Shown here: in pieces, positions 41,210 through 50,266 of the stretch | How the letters are laid out: each line of letters opens with the position of its first letter | Position numbering within the stretch: the stretch's first letter is position 1 | Assembly: GCA_036826475.1 (NCBI GenBank) | Contig: DAISWG010000002.1 | Span: 33,834 to 97,833 of the forward strand | DNA: 64,000 bases | Source: Miltoncostaea sp036826475 | GTDB taxonomy: Bacteria > Actinomycetota > Thermoleophilia > Miltoncostaeales > Miltoncostaeaceae | Reading direction: 5' to 3' | The notes under the pieces: model-generated | The model's database searches: none | What the model was told of the DNA's origin: nothing | What the model saw: only the letters and a program-made list of their open reading frames with translations | Program-made: the position numbers and the translations under genes

Positions 41210-42940
41210 CTAGCCGCTCTCCTCGACGGCCCGGAACATCGCTTTGAACTCCTCGAGCAGCGCCTCGTCGTCGAGCGGGGGGGCCTCGGGGCCCGGGTCC
41301 TCATCCTGCCCGGCCTCGGCCGCGCCGGCGACGAAGGTGACGTCCATGGTGCGTCCCGCGACGGACGTCACGGCAGCGCGCACCCGCTCCCGGTTGTCGC
41401 GGGTGCCCAGCATGCTCGCGCGCATGGGGCTCGTGACCGTGACCTCGATCGAGCCGTCGTCGACGCGGGCGGGGCGCGAGCCGTCCAGGAAGCCCCGCGT
41501 CGACGGGGCCTCGCGCTCGACCACGTCCAGGATCTGGCTCCACAGGCGCGTGAGGTGCTCCAGGTCGGCGGGCGCGGGCTCCGCGGCCGGCGCCGCCGGG
41601 GGCGTCGGCGGGGGCTCCTGCGCCGGGGCGAGGTCGGGCTCGGCCGGCGGGGCCTGCTCCACCGGGGCCGGGGCGCCGCCGCCGGCCGCCTCGGGCGGCG
41701 GGGCCGCGGGCGGGGCCTCGGGGGCGGGCGGGGGGGGCGGCGGCGGTGCGGCGGCCGCGACCGGGCGGGCGGCGGCGGGGCGGCCGGCCTCCAGGGCCTC
41801 CACCCGGGCGGCCAGGGCCTGCGCGCTCGCGTCCAGGGCGGGGCGGCTGAGGCGGGCCGCCACCAGCTCGAGCTGCAGGCGCGGGTCGGCGCCGCCGTGG
41901 CGGATCCGGACCTGGGCGTCGGCGAGCAGGTCCAGCCCCCGCACCACCTGGGCGTCGGGCAGCTGGTTGGCCTGCGCCTGGAGCCGGGCGACCTCCTCGG
42001 GCGCGAACGCCCACTCGTCGCGCGGCCGGGCGCCCTGCTGCAGCAGGCACACGTAGCGGAGGTGGTTCACCAGCCCGCGCATCGCCTGCTCGGGGTCGAC
42101 GGGGCCGTCGAGGGTGGTCTGCAGCAGCTCGATCGCCCCGGCCGCCTCACCGGCCGCCATCAGGTCGACCAGCTCGAACACCGTCTCGCGGGCGACGGCG
42201 CCGAGCAGCTCGAGGGCGTCGGTGGAGTCCACGCGACCGCCGGCGTACGACGCGATCTGGTCGAGCAGGCCCAGCGCGTCGCGGTACGAGCCGTCGGCGG
42301 CGCGGGCAAGGATGTCGAGCGCCGACTCGGACGTCTCGATGCCCTCCGCCCGGGCCACCCGCTCGAGCACCTTGACCAGGGCGGGGATGCCGGGCTTGCG
42401 CAGCACGTAGTGCTGCAACCGCGAGCGGATGGTCCCGAGGATGTCCCACGGGTGGGTGGTGCAGAGGATCACCACGAGGTGGGGCGGCGGCTCCTCCAGG
42501 GTCTTCAGCAGGGCGCTGGCCGCCTGGTCCTGGATCTGGTGCGCCTCGTCCATGATCGTGACGCGGTAGCGGCAGGCGACGGGGGCGTAGCGGACCGTCT
42601 CGAGCCACTCGCGCATCTCGTCGATGCGCCGGGCGCTCGAGGCGGCGTCCACCTCCACCACGTCCAGCCAGTCCTGGTGGCCGGTGCGCCGGCACGAATC
42701 GCAGTGCCCGCACGGCTCGGGGGTGGGCCCCGGGCTGGACTGGCAGTTGAGGCAGCGCGCCAGGATGCGCGCCGTGGTGGTCTTCCCCGTCCCCCGCGGC
42801 CCGGAGAAGAGGTAGCCCTGGGCGGGATGCCCCGACCGCAGCGCGTTGCCCAGCGCCCGGGCCACGTGGTCCTGGCCCACCATGTCCGCGAACGTGGTGG
42901 GCCGGTACCGGTTGTAGAGGCTGGTCCCGGGCTCGCTCAC
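41210..42940 (-). CDS. dnaX: DNA polymerase III subunit gamma/tau
   Basis: Length 576 residues. The AAA+ clamp-loader domain contains YLFSGPRGTGKTTTARILA, the zinc module CLNCQSSPGPTPEPCGHCDSC, Walker B VTIMDEAHQI and the sensor region CTTHPWDIL. Domain III follows. A Pro/Ala-rich linker (about 390-460) connects to a tau-like C-terminal domain. It opens and loads the sliding clamp during replication. The large SRP RNA ends about 50 bases upstream on the same strand, the same neighbourhood seen in Bacillus. Confidence 0.96.
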   Translation of the reverse strand: MSEPGTSLYNRYRPTTFADMVGQDHVARALGNALRSGHPAQGYLFSGPRGTGKTTTARILARCLNCQSSPGPTPEPCGHCDSCRRTGHQDWLDVVEVDAASSARRIDEMREWLETVRYAPVACRYRVTIMDEAHQIQDQAASALLKTLEEPPPHLVVILCTTHPWDILGTIRSRLQHYVLRKPGIPALVKVLERVARAEGIETSESALDILARAADGSYRDALGLLDQIASYAGGRVDSTDALELLGAVARETVFELVDLMAAGEAAGAIELLQTTLDGPVDPEQAMRGLVNHLRYVCLLQQGARPRDEWAFAPEEVARLQAQANQLPDAQVVRGLDLLADAQVRIRHGGADPRLQLELVAARLSRPALDASAQALAARVEALEAGRPAAARPVAAAAPPPPPPPAPEAPPAAPPPEAAGGGAPAPVEQAPPAEPDLAPAQEPPPTPPAAPAAEPAPADLEHLTRLWSQILDVVEREAPSTRGFLDGSRPARVDDGSIEVTVTSPMRASMLGTRDNRERVRAAVTSVAGRTMDVTFVAGAAEAGQDEDPGPEAPPLDDEALLEEFKAMFRAVEESG

Positions 42941-42993
42941 GCGGCCCTCCCGGCCAGCGGCGCCGGCGGGCGCCTCATGAGAAGAAGAACGTG

Positions 42994-43261
42994 ACCGTGC
43001 ACCCGCCGTCGAAGCGCGGTTCCAGGTTTGACTCCGTGCCGCTGGCTCCGGCGAGGTTGCCCCACTGCGCGTGGACGGATCCGCTTAAGGCTGCTTCCTT
43101 CCGGACCTGACCTGGTTCGCGGTCGCCCACCGAATGGGACCTCGCCATCAATGCTGCTCTGCACGGAGCCGACCCCTGGGATCGGCCCCTCGGACGGGAA
43201 TTAAGCCCCGCTGTAGCGGATTGCGGGTACAGGGCACCGCTAGCTCCCCGCCTAGCACGGT
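42994..43261 (-). ncRNA. ffs: Large bacterial signal recognition particle RNA (with Alu domain)
   Basis: On the minus strand the RNA begins ACCGTGCTAGGCGGGGAGC and contains GCGGTGCCCTGTACCCGCAA and CCGCTACAGCGGGGC, the Alu-domain sequence of Bacillus-type SRP RNA. The S-domain helix-8 motif GGTCAGGTCCGGAAGGAAGC follows at about 43092-43111. Ends pair: ACCGTGC with GCACGGT. Long-range pairs CTCCGTGC (43032-43039) with GCACGGAG (43162-43169) and GGCGAGGT with ACCTCGCC support one 268-nt molecule, compared with about 270 nt in Bacillus and about 110 nt in E. coli. It binds Ffh for membrane-protein targeting; the Alu domain is used for elongation pausing in organisms that have it. Confidence 0.92.
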
Positions 43262-43315
43262 CACCGCCGGAGGATACGCCACGCGGCGGGCCGGCGCGAG
43301 CGACCCCGATCCGGC

Positions 43316-43603
43316 TCAGCGGCCCCGGCGGCGGAAGATCCGCGGGCTGATGCGCTCGCCGCGCCGGGAGGCGCCAACCGCCCCGAAGAAGGCCGCGACA
43401 CCCGCGCCGAGCATTGCGATCGAGATCGTGAGGTAGGCCCAGCCGCTGAGCCCGCTGTTCTGCCCGGCGAGCGCGAAGATCCCCCACATCACCGTGCCCC
43501 AGACGGCCCCGATGATGATCCCGGTGAGGATGACCAGGACCCGGTTGGGTGGCGTCGCCGGCGCGGGCTCGGCGGTCTTGCGGGACTTCTGCGTGGGGGC
43601 CAT
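43316..43603 (-). CDS. Small two-helix membrane protein
   Basis: ATG 43603 gives 95 residues. Two hydrophobic helices (VLVILTGIIIGAVWGTVMWGIFAL and AYLTISIAMLGAGVAAFFGAV) are flanked by a basic N-terminus (MAPTQKSRK) and a strongly basic C-terminus (RRGERISPRIFRRRGR). The family was not recognised. A TAGGAT hexamer ends eight bases upstream (43612-43617), so it may be leaderless. The longer frame to 44122 is antisense to another gene and is rejected. Confidence 0.65.
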   Translation of the reverse strand: MAPTQKSRKTAEPAPATPPNRVLVILTGIIIGAVWGTVMWGIFALAGQNSGLSGWAYLTISIAMLGAGVAAFFGAVGASRRGERISPRIFRRRGR

Positions 43604-43611
43604 CGCGGTCG

Positions 43612-43617
43612 ATCCTA
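43612..43617 (-). promoter_or_regulatory. -10-like TAGGAT before the small membrane protein
   Basis: On the minus strand TAGGAT is followed by eight bases and ATG 43603, with no ribosome-binding site between. Confidence 0.5.
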
Positions 43618-43733
43618 GTGGAGCCGCGCGGACGGCGGGCGGCGGGTGATCCGACCCGGGCCGGGCGCCGTAATGGGGGGCACAGAACGCAACGCGCCCC
43701 GTGCCCCGGGGCGCCCCGGACACCCGGAGACCC

Positions 43734-44696
43734 ATGCGACGTTCCGCGCTCGTACTGGCCGCCGTGACGGCGGCGGCCGTCCCCTGCCCTGCCCTGGCCG
43801 ACGTCCCCGTCGCCGTGCCCACGGCGTTCCTCGGCGGCCCCATCTGGTCGCCGCTTCCCGCCGTGACCATCGACGCGGCCGGCCGCCCGTCCCTGGCGCC
43901 GGCCGCCAACGCCGACCTGTGCCGCGGCTTCGCCGCGGGCGACTGCGCGGTGGTGGGTCCCGGCGCCGACGTCGAGACGGTCCCGCTCCCCGCGCCCGGC
44001 CCCGCCGGGCCCGGCGTCGACGACGGGAGCGGGGTCGCAGACCCCGTCACCGATCCCGCCGCCGACCCCGACGGCCAAGCGGCCACCGCGCTGCAGACCG
44101 CGCGCCCCGCCACCCGCGTCATCCCGGCGATGCCGCCGACCGCCGACCTCCTCCAGGCCTACGGGGGCCTGCGCTTCCCCGGCCCCGCCGACTGGCTGCC
44201 GTGGCAGCGCCCCACGCTGCGCTGGGCAGCCACCCCCGGGGCCGGCTACTACAACGTCCAGATCTTCCGCGGGCAGCGCCGCGTGCTGAACGCCTGGTCG
44301 GAGGATGCGCGCCTGAGCATACCCAAGGGCGTCCTGCGCCAGGGCCGCTCGTACGTGTGGGTCGTCTGGCCCGCGTCGGGCCCCCGCCGCGCGGCCCGCT
44401 ACGGGCAGGCGGTGGGCCGCTCGACGTTCGCCGTGACCCTCCGGCCGCGCATCGTGTTCCACCGCCCCGGCACCGGCCGCGGCGCGATGGCCGAGGTGCG
44501 GCCCCACATCCCCTTCGGGACGCTGCGCCTGCGGCGGCCGGGGGCGCTGTCCACGCGCGTGCCGCGGACGGTGACCCTGGACGGCCGCGGCCGCTTCGTC
44601 CTGCCGATCGCACCGCGCGCCGCCGAGCGGCTCGGGGCCGCCCTCATCGGGCGCGGCCCGACCCCGCCGGTCGGTCTGCGCGGGCCCGGGCTGTGA
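43734..44696 (+). CDS. Exported protein with YNVQxFR/YVWxVWP C-terminal module
   Basis: ATG 43734 with GGAGA upstream gives 320 residues. A signal peptide ends near PALA (about 22). Residues 75-130 are Pro/Gly/Asp-rich and probably unstructured. The module at about 140-220 (RPTLRWAATPGAGYYNVQIFRGQRRVL, then SYVWVVWPASGPR) resembles the end of the protein at 20986-22935. A basic beta-rich tail follows. No enzyme motif was recognised; a cell-wall or surface role is likely. Confidence 0.6.
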   Translation: MRRSALVLAAVTAAAVPCPALADVPVAVPTAFLGGPIWSPLPAVTIDAAGRPSLAPAANADLCRGFAAGDCAVVGPGADVETVPLPAPGPAGPGVDDGSGVADPVTDPAADPDGQAATALQTARPATRVIPAMPPTADLLQAYGGLRFPGPADWLPWQRPTLRWAATPGAGYYNVQIFRGQRRVLNAWSEDARLSIPKGVLRQGRSYVWVVWPASGPRRAARYGQAVGRSTFAVTLRPRIVFHRPGTGRGAMAEVRPHIPFGTLRLRRPGALSTRVPRTVTLDGRGRFVLPIAPRAAERLGAALIGRGPTPPVGLRGPGL

Positions 44697-44788
44697 GCTC
44701 GGAGCGCCCCATGGACGGGACCTCCCGCGACCCCGGGCCGGCGGCATCCGGCCCCGGCGGTCGTCAACCGCACGACGAAAGGACCAAC

Positions 44789-46255
44789 GTGCGATCACGC
44801 ACACGACAGCGCTGGCTGGTGGCGGCGCCACTCGCCGCCACCGCCGCAGCCGTCGCGCTGGCCGTCGCGCCGCCATTCGGCGGGGCGTCCAGCCACCGCG
44901 AGGCGCCGTCGATCTCGCAGGACCCGACGGCCGACAACACCGACGTCTACGCGTTCCGCTCGCCGGACGCGCCGGACACCGCGACGATCGTCGCGAACTG
45001 GATCCCGTTCGAGGAGCCGGCCGGTGGGCCGAACTTCTACCGCTTCTCGGATGACGTGAAGTACGAGCTCAAGGTCGACAACACCGGCGACGCCCGGCCT
45101 GACGTCACCTACGAGTTCCGCTTCGACACCAAGTTCCGCAACCCCGACTCGTTCCTCTACAACGGCGGCCCGATCGCGTACGACGCCAAGAAGGGCCAGT
45201 ACACGAACCTGAACGTCGTCCAGACCTACACGCTCCGGAAGATCACGACCGACGCCAAGGGGCGCTCCGTCGTGACCGTCCTCGGCCGCAACCTGCTGAC
45301 CCCGCCGAACAACGTCGGCAACGCCTCGACGCCGGACTACGCGTCGCTCGTGGCCCCCGCCGTCCACTCGTTCAAGGACGGCTCGAAGGTCTTCGCGGGC
45401 CAGCGCGACGATCCGTTCTTCGTCGACCTGGGCGGCACGTTCGACCTGGTCAGCTTCCGCAGCGCGCCCCCCGGGGCGTTCATGACGGGCGGCGTCGACG
45501 GCCTGCGCGGCTACTCGACCAACACCATCGCGATCCAGGTGCCGATCCGGCAGCTGACGCGGAACCGGAACGTCCCGACGGACGTCCAGAGCACCAGCTC
45601 GGTCGTCGGCGTCTACGCCACGGCGTCGCGCCCCGTGATCGATCTGAAGAAGGGCACCGCGCGCTGGCAGCAGGTCTCGCGCCTCGCGAACCCGCTCATC
45701 AACGAGGTCGTGATCCCGCTCGGGAAGAAGGACCTCTGGAACCGCAGCGCACCGGCCGACGACAAGCAGTTCGAGAAGAGCTACCTGAAGCCGGAGCTCG
45801 CGGGTGTCCTGAATCTGCTCTACGACCTCGGCTCGCCCACCACCGGGCGCGTCGACCTGACGACCATCCTGCTCACCGGCATCCCGCCGAAGAACGGTCT
45901 GGGCCTGCCCACCACGCAGATCGGCAACAAGCCGGCGAAGGCGGACCTGCTCCGCGTGAACCTGGCCGTGCCGCCGACGCCGTTCGCGTCCCAGACGCGC
46001 GGCGGCCTGCTCGACAACCAGGCCGACGGCTTCCCCAACGGGCGCCGCCTGGTCGACGACACGGTGGACATCGCCGAGCGCGCCGTGGCCGGCGTGCTGG
46101 CGGCCCCCCTCGGGCTGCCGGCCCCCAACGGCTCCAACGCCGCCCTCGTCCCGCTGCTGGGCGACGGCGTGAACGCCAACGACGTGCCGTTCCAGACGTC
46201 GTTCCCGTACGTCGCGAACCCCGGGTCGGGCTTCGACTCGGTCCCGCACCCGTAG
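44789..46255 (+). CDS. Exported DUF4331 family protein
   Basis: GTG 44789, with GAAAGGA upstream, gives 488 residues. A signal peptide precedes ASSHREAPSISQDPTADNTDVYAF, the hallmark start of DUF4331. Conserved later segments include YRFSDDVKYELKVDNTGD, GQRDDPFFVDLGGTFDL, NTIAIQVPI and QADGFPNGRRLVDD. The family is extracytoplasmic and of unknown biochemical role. A TPR protein and a NicO-like metal permease follow. A strong hairpin separates it from the TPR gene. Confidence 0.88.
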   Translation: MRSRTRQRWLVAAPLAATAAAVALAVAPPFGGASSHREAPSISQDPTADNTDVYAFRSPDAPDTATIVANWIPFEEPAGGPNFYRFSDDVKYELKVDNTGDARPDVTYEFRFDTKFRNPDSFLYNGGPIAYDAKKGQYTNLNVVQTYTLRKITTDAKGRSVVTVLGRNLLTPPNNVGNASTPDYASLVAPAVHSFKDGSKVFAGQRDDPFFVDLGGTFDLVSFRSAPPGAFMTGGVDGLRGYSTNTIAIQVPIRQLTRNRNVPTDVQSTSSVVGVYATASRPVIDLKKGTARWQQVSRLANPLINEVVIPLGKKDLWNRSAPADDKQFEKSYLKPELAGVLNLLYDLGSPTTGRVDLTTILLTGIPPKNGLGLPTTQIGNKPAKADLLRVNLAVPPTPFASQTRGGLLDNQADGFPNGRRLVDDTVDIAERAVAGVLAAPLGLPAPNGSNAALVPLLGDGVNANDVPFQTSFPYVANPGSGFDSVPHP

Positions 46256-46267
46256 GACCGGCCTCCG

Positions 46268-46294
46268 CCCACCGGGGGCGCGTCCCCCGGTGGG
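46268..46294 (+). terminator. Hairpin between DUF4331 and TPR genes
   Basis: CCCACCGGGGG and CCCCCGGTGGG form a perfect 11-bp stem with a five-base loop, 12 bases after the DUF4331 stop. It supports ATG 46317 as the start of the next gene, since GTG 46290 lies in the stem. Confidence 0.7.
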
Positions 46295-46316
46295 TGGCCG
46301 ATCACCCCTCGTCACC

Positions 46317-47627
46317 ATGAGCATCCTCAACCGCATCCCCACCCCCCTCCTGGCCGCCGCCGCCGCGCTGGCGGTGTTCGCGGCCGTCGTCGCGGCCCTG
46401 ATGTCGTCGCGGGGCGTGTCCCCGCGCGTCGCCGCCGACGCCGTGCCGCCCGCCCCGCGGACCGCCCAGGCCGTGATCGACCGCGCCCAGGCGACCCTGG
46501 CCGAGCACCCCGACGACGACGCCGCCCTCGGCGCGCTGGCGGGCGCGTCGCTCGACCAGGCCCGCACCACCGGCGACCCCTCCTGGCTCACGACCGCCGA
46601 CCGGGCCGCCCACAAGGTGCTCGCGGCCGAGCCCCGCGACTTCGGCGCGATGGACGACCTCGGTTCCCTCGCCCTCACCCGCCATCGCTTCGCCGAGGCC
46701 CTCAGCTGGTCGCGCCGCAGCCTGGCGGTGGCGCCCACCCGCGTGGCGCCAATCGCGATCCGGGCCGACGCCCTCATCGAGCTCGGACGCTACGGCGCCG
46801 GCTTCGCGGCCGTCCAGCAGCGCCTGGCGCTGCGCCCCGACCTGCCCTCCTACAGCCGCGCCTCATACGCCCTGGAGCTCCAGGGCGAGCGCGCCGCCGC
46901 GACCCGCCTGATGGAGATGGCCGTCAGCGCCGGCGGCGTCGGCACCGAGGGCCGCGCCTGGGCGCAGGTGCAGCTGGGCCTGCTCCGCTTCGGCGGCGGC
47001 GACCTGGCCGGCGCCGAGCGGGAGATGCGCGCCGCGCTGGCCGAGCGCCCCGGCGACGCGCGCGCCACCGCCGGCCTGGCCCGGGTGCGCGCCGCGCAGG
47101 GCGACCTGGCCGGCGCCGCGACGCTGTACTCCCGGGCGATCGACACGGTGCCGCTGCCGGAGTACCCGGCCGCCCTGGCCGAGGTCGACGCCGCGCTGGG
47201 CCGCACCTCGGCCGCCCGCCAGGACCTGGCGCTGGTCCACGCGATGCAGCGCCTGCTGGCCGCCAACGGCTCGAACATCGACCTGGACGCCGCCCTGATC
47301 CGGGCGGACACCCGGGTCCCGACGGCCGCCGACATCGGCCTGGCCCGCCGCGCGCACGCCGGCCGGCCCGGCGTGATCGGCGACCAGGTGCTCGGCTGGG
47401 TGCTCACCCGCGCCGGCCGCTGCGCCGAGGGCGACCGTTACGCCACCCGCAGCCTGCGCCTGGGCACCCGCGACGCGCTGATGCTCTTCCACGCCGGCAT
47501 GGCCGCCTCGTGCGACGGGCGCCCCGCCCTCGCGCGGCAGCGCCTGCGGGCGGCGCTCGACCTGAATCCGGCGTTCTCGGTGCGGTGGGCCCCGGTGGCC
47601 CGCCGCGCGCTGGCGGGGCTGTCGTGA
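46317..47627 (+). CDS. Membrane-anchored TPR protein
   Basis: ATG 46317 gives 436 residues. One N-terminal membrane helix (PLLAAAAALAVFAAVVAALM) anchors at least six TPR units, for example DFGAMDDLGSLALTRHRFAEALSWSRRSL and ATAGLARVRAAQGDLAGAATLYSRAID. TPRs hold protein partners; the most obvious candidates are the neighbouring exported DUF4331 protein and the permease. Its stop overlaps the start of the permease gene (GTGA). Confidence 0.78.
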   Translation: MSILNRIPTPLLAAAAALAVFAAVVAALMSSRGVSPRVAADAVPPAPRTAQAVIDRAQATLAEHPDDDAALGALAGASLDQARTTGDPSWLTTADRAAHKVLAAEPRDFGAMDDLGSLALTRHRFAEALSWSRRSLAVAPTRVAPIAIRADALIELGRYGAGFAAVQQRLALRPDLPSYSRASYALELQGERAAATRLMEMAVSAGGVGTEGRAWAQVQLGLLRFGGGDLAGAEREMRAALAERPGDARATAGLARVRAAQGDLAGAATLYSRAIDTVPLPEYPAALAEVDAALGRTSAARQDLALVHAMQRLLAANGSNIDLDAALIRADTRVPTAADIGLARRAHAGRPGVIGDQVLGWVLTRAGRCAEGDRYATRSLRLGTRDALMLFHAGMAASCDGRPALARQRLRAALDLNPAFSVRWAPVARRALAGLS

Positions 47628-49072
47628 TCCGCCGCCTCGTCGTCGCGGCGCTGGCCGCCGCCGGCCTGCTTCTCGCCCTCGCGGGGACCGCCTCAGCGCA
47701 CCCTCTCGGCAACTTCACCGTCAACACCTATCTCCGCGTCGAGGCGAGCGGCGGCCAGATCTACCTGCGCCAGGTGGTCGACATGGCCGAGATCCCGTCG
47801 TTCCGCGAGCGCGGGGCGGTGGACGCCGCGGGCGGCCCGGTGCCGTACGCCGCGGCGCGGGCACGGGGGCGCGCCCGCGAGATCACCGTGACAGCCGGCG
47901 GCCGCCACCTGAGCGTGGAGCCGATCTCGTCCACCGCCTCGTGGCGGCCCGGCGCCGGCGGGCTGCGCGTGCTGCGCTACGCCGCCTGGTACCGCGCGGC
48001 CGGCGTCGATGGGTTCGACGGGTCGACCCCGGTCGATGTGGACGTGGCGACCTTCCGCGACCGCATCGGGTGGCACGAGTTGGTGATCCGCGCGTCGGGC
48101 GGCGCCCGCGTGGAGGGCGCGACCGCCGGCCCCGAGGACGTGGCCGACGAGCTGCGCCACTACCCCGGCGGGCTGCTGAAGCGGCCCCTGGCCGTGACGT
48201 CCGGGTCGTTCGCCTGGACGCCCGGGGCGGGCCCCGGCCCCGTCGGCGCGCAGATCGACGACCCGGAGAGCGCCGTGGCCGCCCACGACGACGGCACGCT
48301 GAACGGCCTCCTGGACGACGACCTCTCGGTGGGCGTCGTGATCGTCGCCCTGCTGCTGGCGATGGGCTGGGGGGCGCTCCACTCCCTGTCGCCCGGCCAC
48401 GGCAAGACGATGGTGGCCGCCTACCTGGTGGGCACCCGCGGCACCGCCCGACACGCCCTGATCCTGGGCGCGTTCGTGACCGTGACCCACACCGTCGGGG
48501 TCATCGCCCTGGGCCTGGTGACGCTGTTCGCGTCGCGGTACATCCTCCCCGAGGACCTCTTCCCCTGGATTAACCTCGTCGCCGCGCTGATGGTCGTGGC
48601 GGTGGGGCTCTGGGCGGGCCGCGGCCGGCTGCTGGGCCTCCGCCGGCGGATGGCGCACGACCGCGCCCACCGTCTGGGGCACCACCACCATCACGACCAC
48701 GGGCACCACCACGATCACGACCACGGACCCGGGGGCCACACCCACGAGCCGCCGCAGGACCTCTCGATGCGGAGCCTCATGGCGGTGGGCGTCGCGGGCG
48801 GGATCATCCCGTGCCCGTCGGCCCTGGTGCTGCTGCTCGGCGCGATCGCGCTCGACCGGGTGGGCTTCGGGCTCGTCCTGGTCGTCGCCTTCTCGCTCGG
48901 ATTGGCCGGCCTGCTCAGCGTGATCGGCCTGCTGGTGCTCTACGCCCGCCGCTTCGTCGACCGCCTGCCGCTCGACGGCCGACTGGCCGCCGCGGCGCCG
49001 GCCCTCTCGGCCCTCGTCATCGTCGCCCTCGGGATCGTGCTGACCGTGCGCGCCATCCCGGGCGTCCTCTAG
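47624..49072 (+). CDS. NicO/RcnA-like nickel/cobalt permease with extracytoplasmic N-domain
   Basis: GTG 47624 overlaps the TPR stop and gives 482 residues. A signal peptide leads to a periplasmic domain starting AHPLGNFTVNTYLRVEA (about 26-230). The permease half has GWGALHSLSPGHGKTMVAAYLVG, the HX-rich core of NicO/RcnA proteins, and GGIIPCPSALVLLLGAI. A His-rich loop (HHHHHDHGHHHDHDHGPGGH, about 352-372) may bind metal. About seven hydrophobic helices are seen. NicO proteins import or export Ni/Co; direction here is not set by sequence. A Fur-family regulator follows 11 bases later. Confidence 0.85.
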   Translation: MIRRLVVAALAAAGLLLALAGTASAHPLGNFTVNTYLRVEASGGQIYLRQVVDMAEIPSFRERGAVDAAGGPVPYAAARARGRAREITVTAGGRHLSVEPISSTASWRPGAGGLRVLRYAAWYRAAGVDGFDGSTPVDVDVATFRDRIGWHELVIRASGGARVEGATAGPEDVADELRHYPGGLLKRPLAVTSGSFAWTPGAGPGPVGAQIDDPESAVAAHDDGTLNGLLDDDLSVGVVIVALLLAMGWGALHSLSPGHGKTMVAAYLVGTRGTARHALILGAFVTVTHTVGVIALGLVTLFASRYILPEDLFPWINLVAALMVVAVGLWAGRGRLLGLRRRMAHDRAHRLGHHHHHDHGHHHDHDHGPGGHTHEPPQDLSMRSLMAVGVAGGIIPCPSALVLLLGAIALDRVGFGLVLVVAFSLGLAGLLSVIGLLVLYARRFVDRLPLDGRLAAAAPALSALVIVALGIVLTVRAIPGVL

Positions 49073-49083
49073 GAGGCCCCGGG

Positions 49084-49587
49084 GTGACCACGTCCGATTG
49101 CCGCACGCCCGCAGGTGCGATTGACTCGCAGGTGCGAGCCGAGCGGGAGGCGATGGATGCCGCCACCGCACTCCTGCGGACGGCCGGATGTCGTCCCACC
49201 GCCCAGCGCCTGCTGGTCCTTCAGGCACTGGGCGGCGGCGACCACGTCGGCGCCGACGAGATCCTGGCGCGCGCGCGCGAGCGTCACCCCGCGATGGACC
49301 CGTCGACGGTCTACCGGACGGTCGATGCGCTCGTCGACGCCGGGATCGCCCGCTGCACCGACCTCGGTCACGGCCGGCGCTTCTACGAGCTCGCCCGGCC
49401 GCACCGCCACCACCACGCCGTGTGTCAGGAGTGCGGCGCCGTGGCCCACGTCCACGACGCGGGCCTCGGCTCCCTGGCCGAGGCCCTGCGCGCCGCGACC
49501 GGCTTCGCCCTGACCACAGACCGCGAGATCACCATTCCCGGGCGCTGCCCGGCATGCCTGGAAGGAGCTGACAATGCACATCCCTGA
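49084..49587 (+). CDS. Fur-family metal-responsive regulator
   Basis: GTG 49084 with AGGAGG seven bases upstream gives 167 residues. The winged helix includes RPTAQRLLVLQALGGGDHVGADEIL and PSTVYRTVDALVDAGIARCTDLG. Metal sites include HRHHHAVCQECGAVAHVHD and a C-terminal CPAC pair for structural zinc. Being within a Ni/Co uptake operon, it is probably a nickel (Nur-like) or zinc/cobalt sensor that represses the operon. The family call is firm; the metal is inferred. It overlaps cbiM by 14 bases. Confidence 0.88.
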   Translation: MTTSDCRTPAGAIDSQVRAEREAMDAATALLRTAGCRPTAQRLLVLQALGGGDHVGADEILARARERHPAMDPSTVYRTVDALVDAGIARCTDLGHGRRFYELARPHRHHHAVCQECGAVAHVHDAGLGSLAEALRAATGFALTTDREITIPGRCPACLEGADNAHP

Positions 49588-50266
49588 CGGCTTCCTCGAC
49601 AACGGGGTGGCCGCCGCCGCGGCGGTGCCCGCCGTCGCGGCGGTCGGCTACGGCGTCCGCCGCGCCGGGCGCTCCCTGGACGACCGCAAGGTCCCCCTGC
49701 TCGGCGTCACGGCGGCGTTCATCTTCGCCGTCCAGATGCTCAACTTCCCCGTCGCCGGCGGCACCAGCGGCCACCTGCTGGGGGGCGCGCTCGCCGCGAT
49801 CCTGCTCGGTCCATGGCTCGCCTGCATCGTGATGGCGGTCGTGATCTCCGGGCAGGCCTTCGTGTTCGCCGACGGCGGGGTCACCGCACTCGGCGCCAAC
49901 GTGTTCAACATGGGCGTCGTCGGCGCCCTCGGGATCGGCCTCCTGATGCTCGCGGCGCGCCGCGTGCTGCCGCAGCGCCGCACCGCGTTCCTCGCCGTCG
50001 CGGCGGTGGGCGCGTGGCTGTCGGTCATGGCGGGCGCCCTGCTCTGCTCCGTCGAGCTCGGCGTGTCCGGGACGGTGCCGTTCGCGACCGTGCTGCCGGC
50101 CATGCTCAGCGTGCATGCGCTGATCGGGATCGGCGAGGCCGTGATCACCGTCGGCGCCGTGGCCGCGGTCCTCGCGACCCGCCCCGACCTGATCGACGGC
50201 GCCGGCTTCTTCGGCCACGGGGCCGTGCGGGCCCACACGGCCCCGCCCGCGGAGGTGGTGTCGTGA
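49574..50266 (+). CDS. cbiM: ECF-type cobalt/nickel transporter substrate-binding component CbiM
   Basis: Length 230 residues, starting MHIPDGFLDN, the metal-binding N-terminus that defines CbiM/NikM (N-terminal amine and His2). FAVQMLNFPVAGGTSGHLLGGALAAILLGP is the conserved second-helix region; six to seven hydrophobic helices are present. It captures Co2+ or Ni2+ for the CbiQ/CbiO energising module encoded next. The start lies within fur. Confidence 0.95.
   Translation: MHIPDGFLDNGVAAAAAVPAVAAVGYGVRRAGRSLDDRKVPLLGVTAAFIFAVQMLNFPVAGGTSGHLLGGALAAILLGPWLACIVMAVVISGQAFVFADGGVTALGANVFNMGVVGALGIGLLMLAARRVLPQRRTAFLAVAAVGAWLSVMAGALLCSVELGVSGTVPFATVLPAMLSVHALIGIGEAVITVGAVAAVLATRPDLIDGAGFFGHGAVRAHTAPPAEVVS

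Noticed and set aside
48677..48730. CAC-rich tandem sequence
   Set aside because: It encodes the His-rich loop of the NicO-like permease in frame.
49400..49600. Cobalamin riboswitch before cbiM
   Set aside because: cbiM starts inside the fur coding sequence, leaving no leader, and no B12-box-like sequence was seen.
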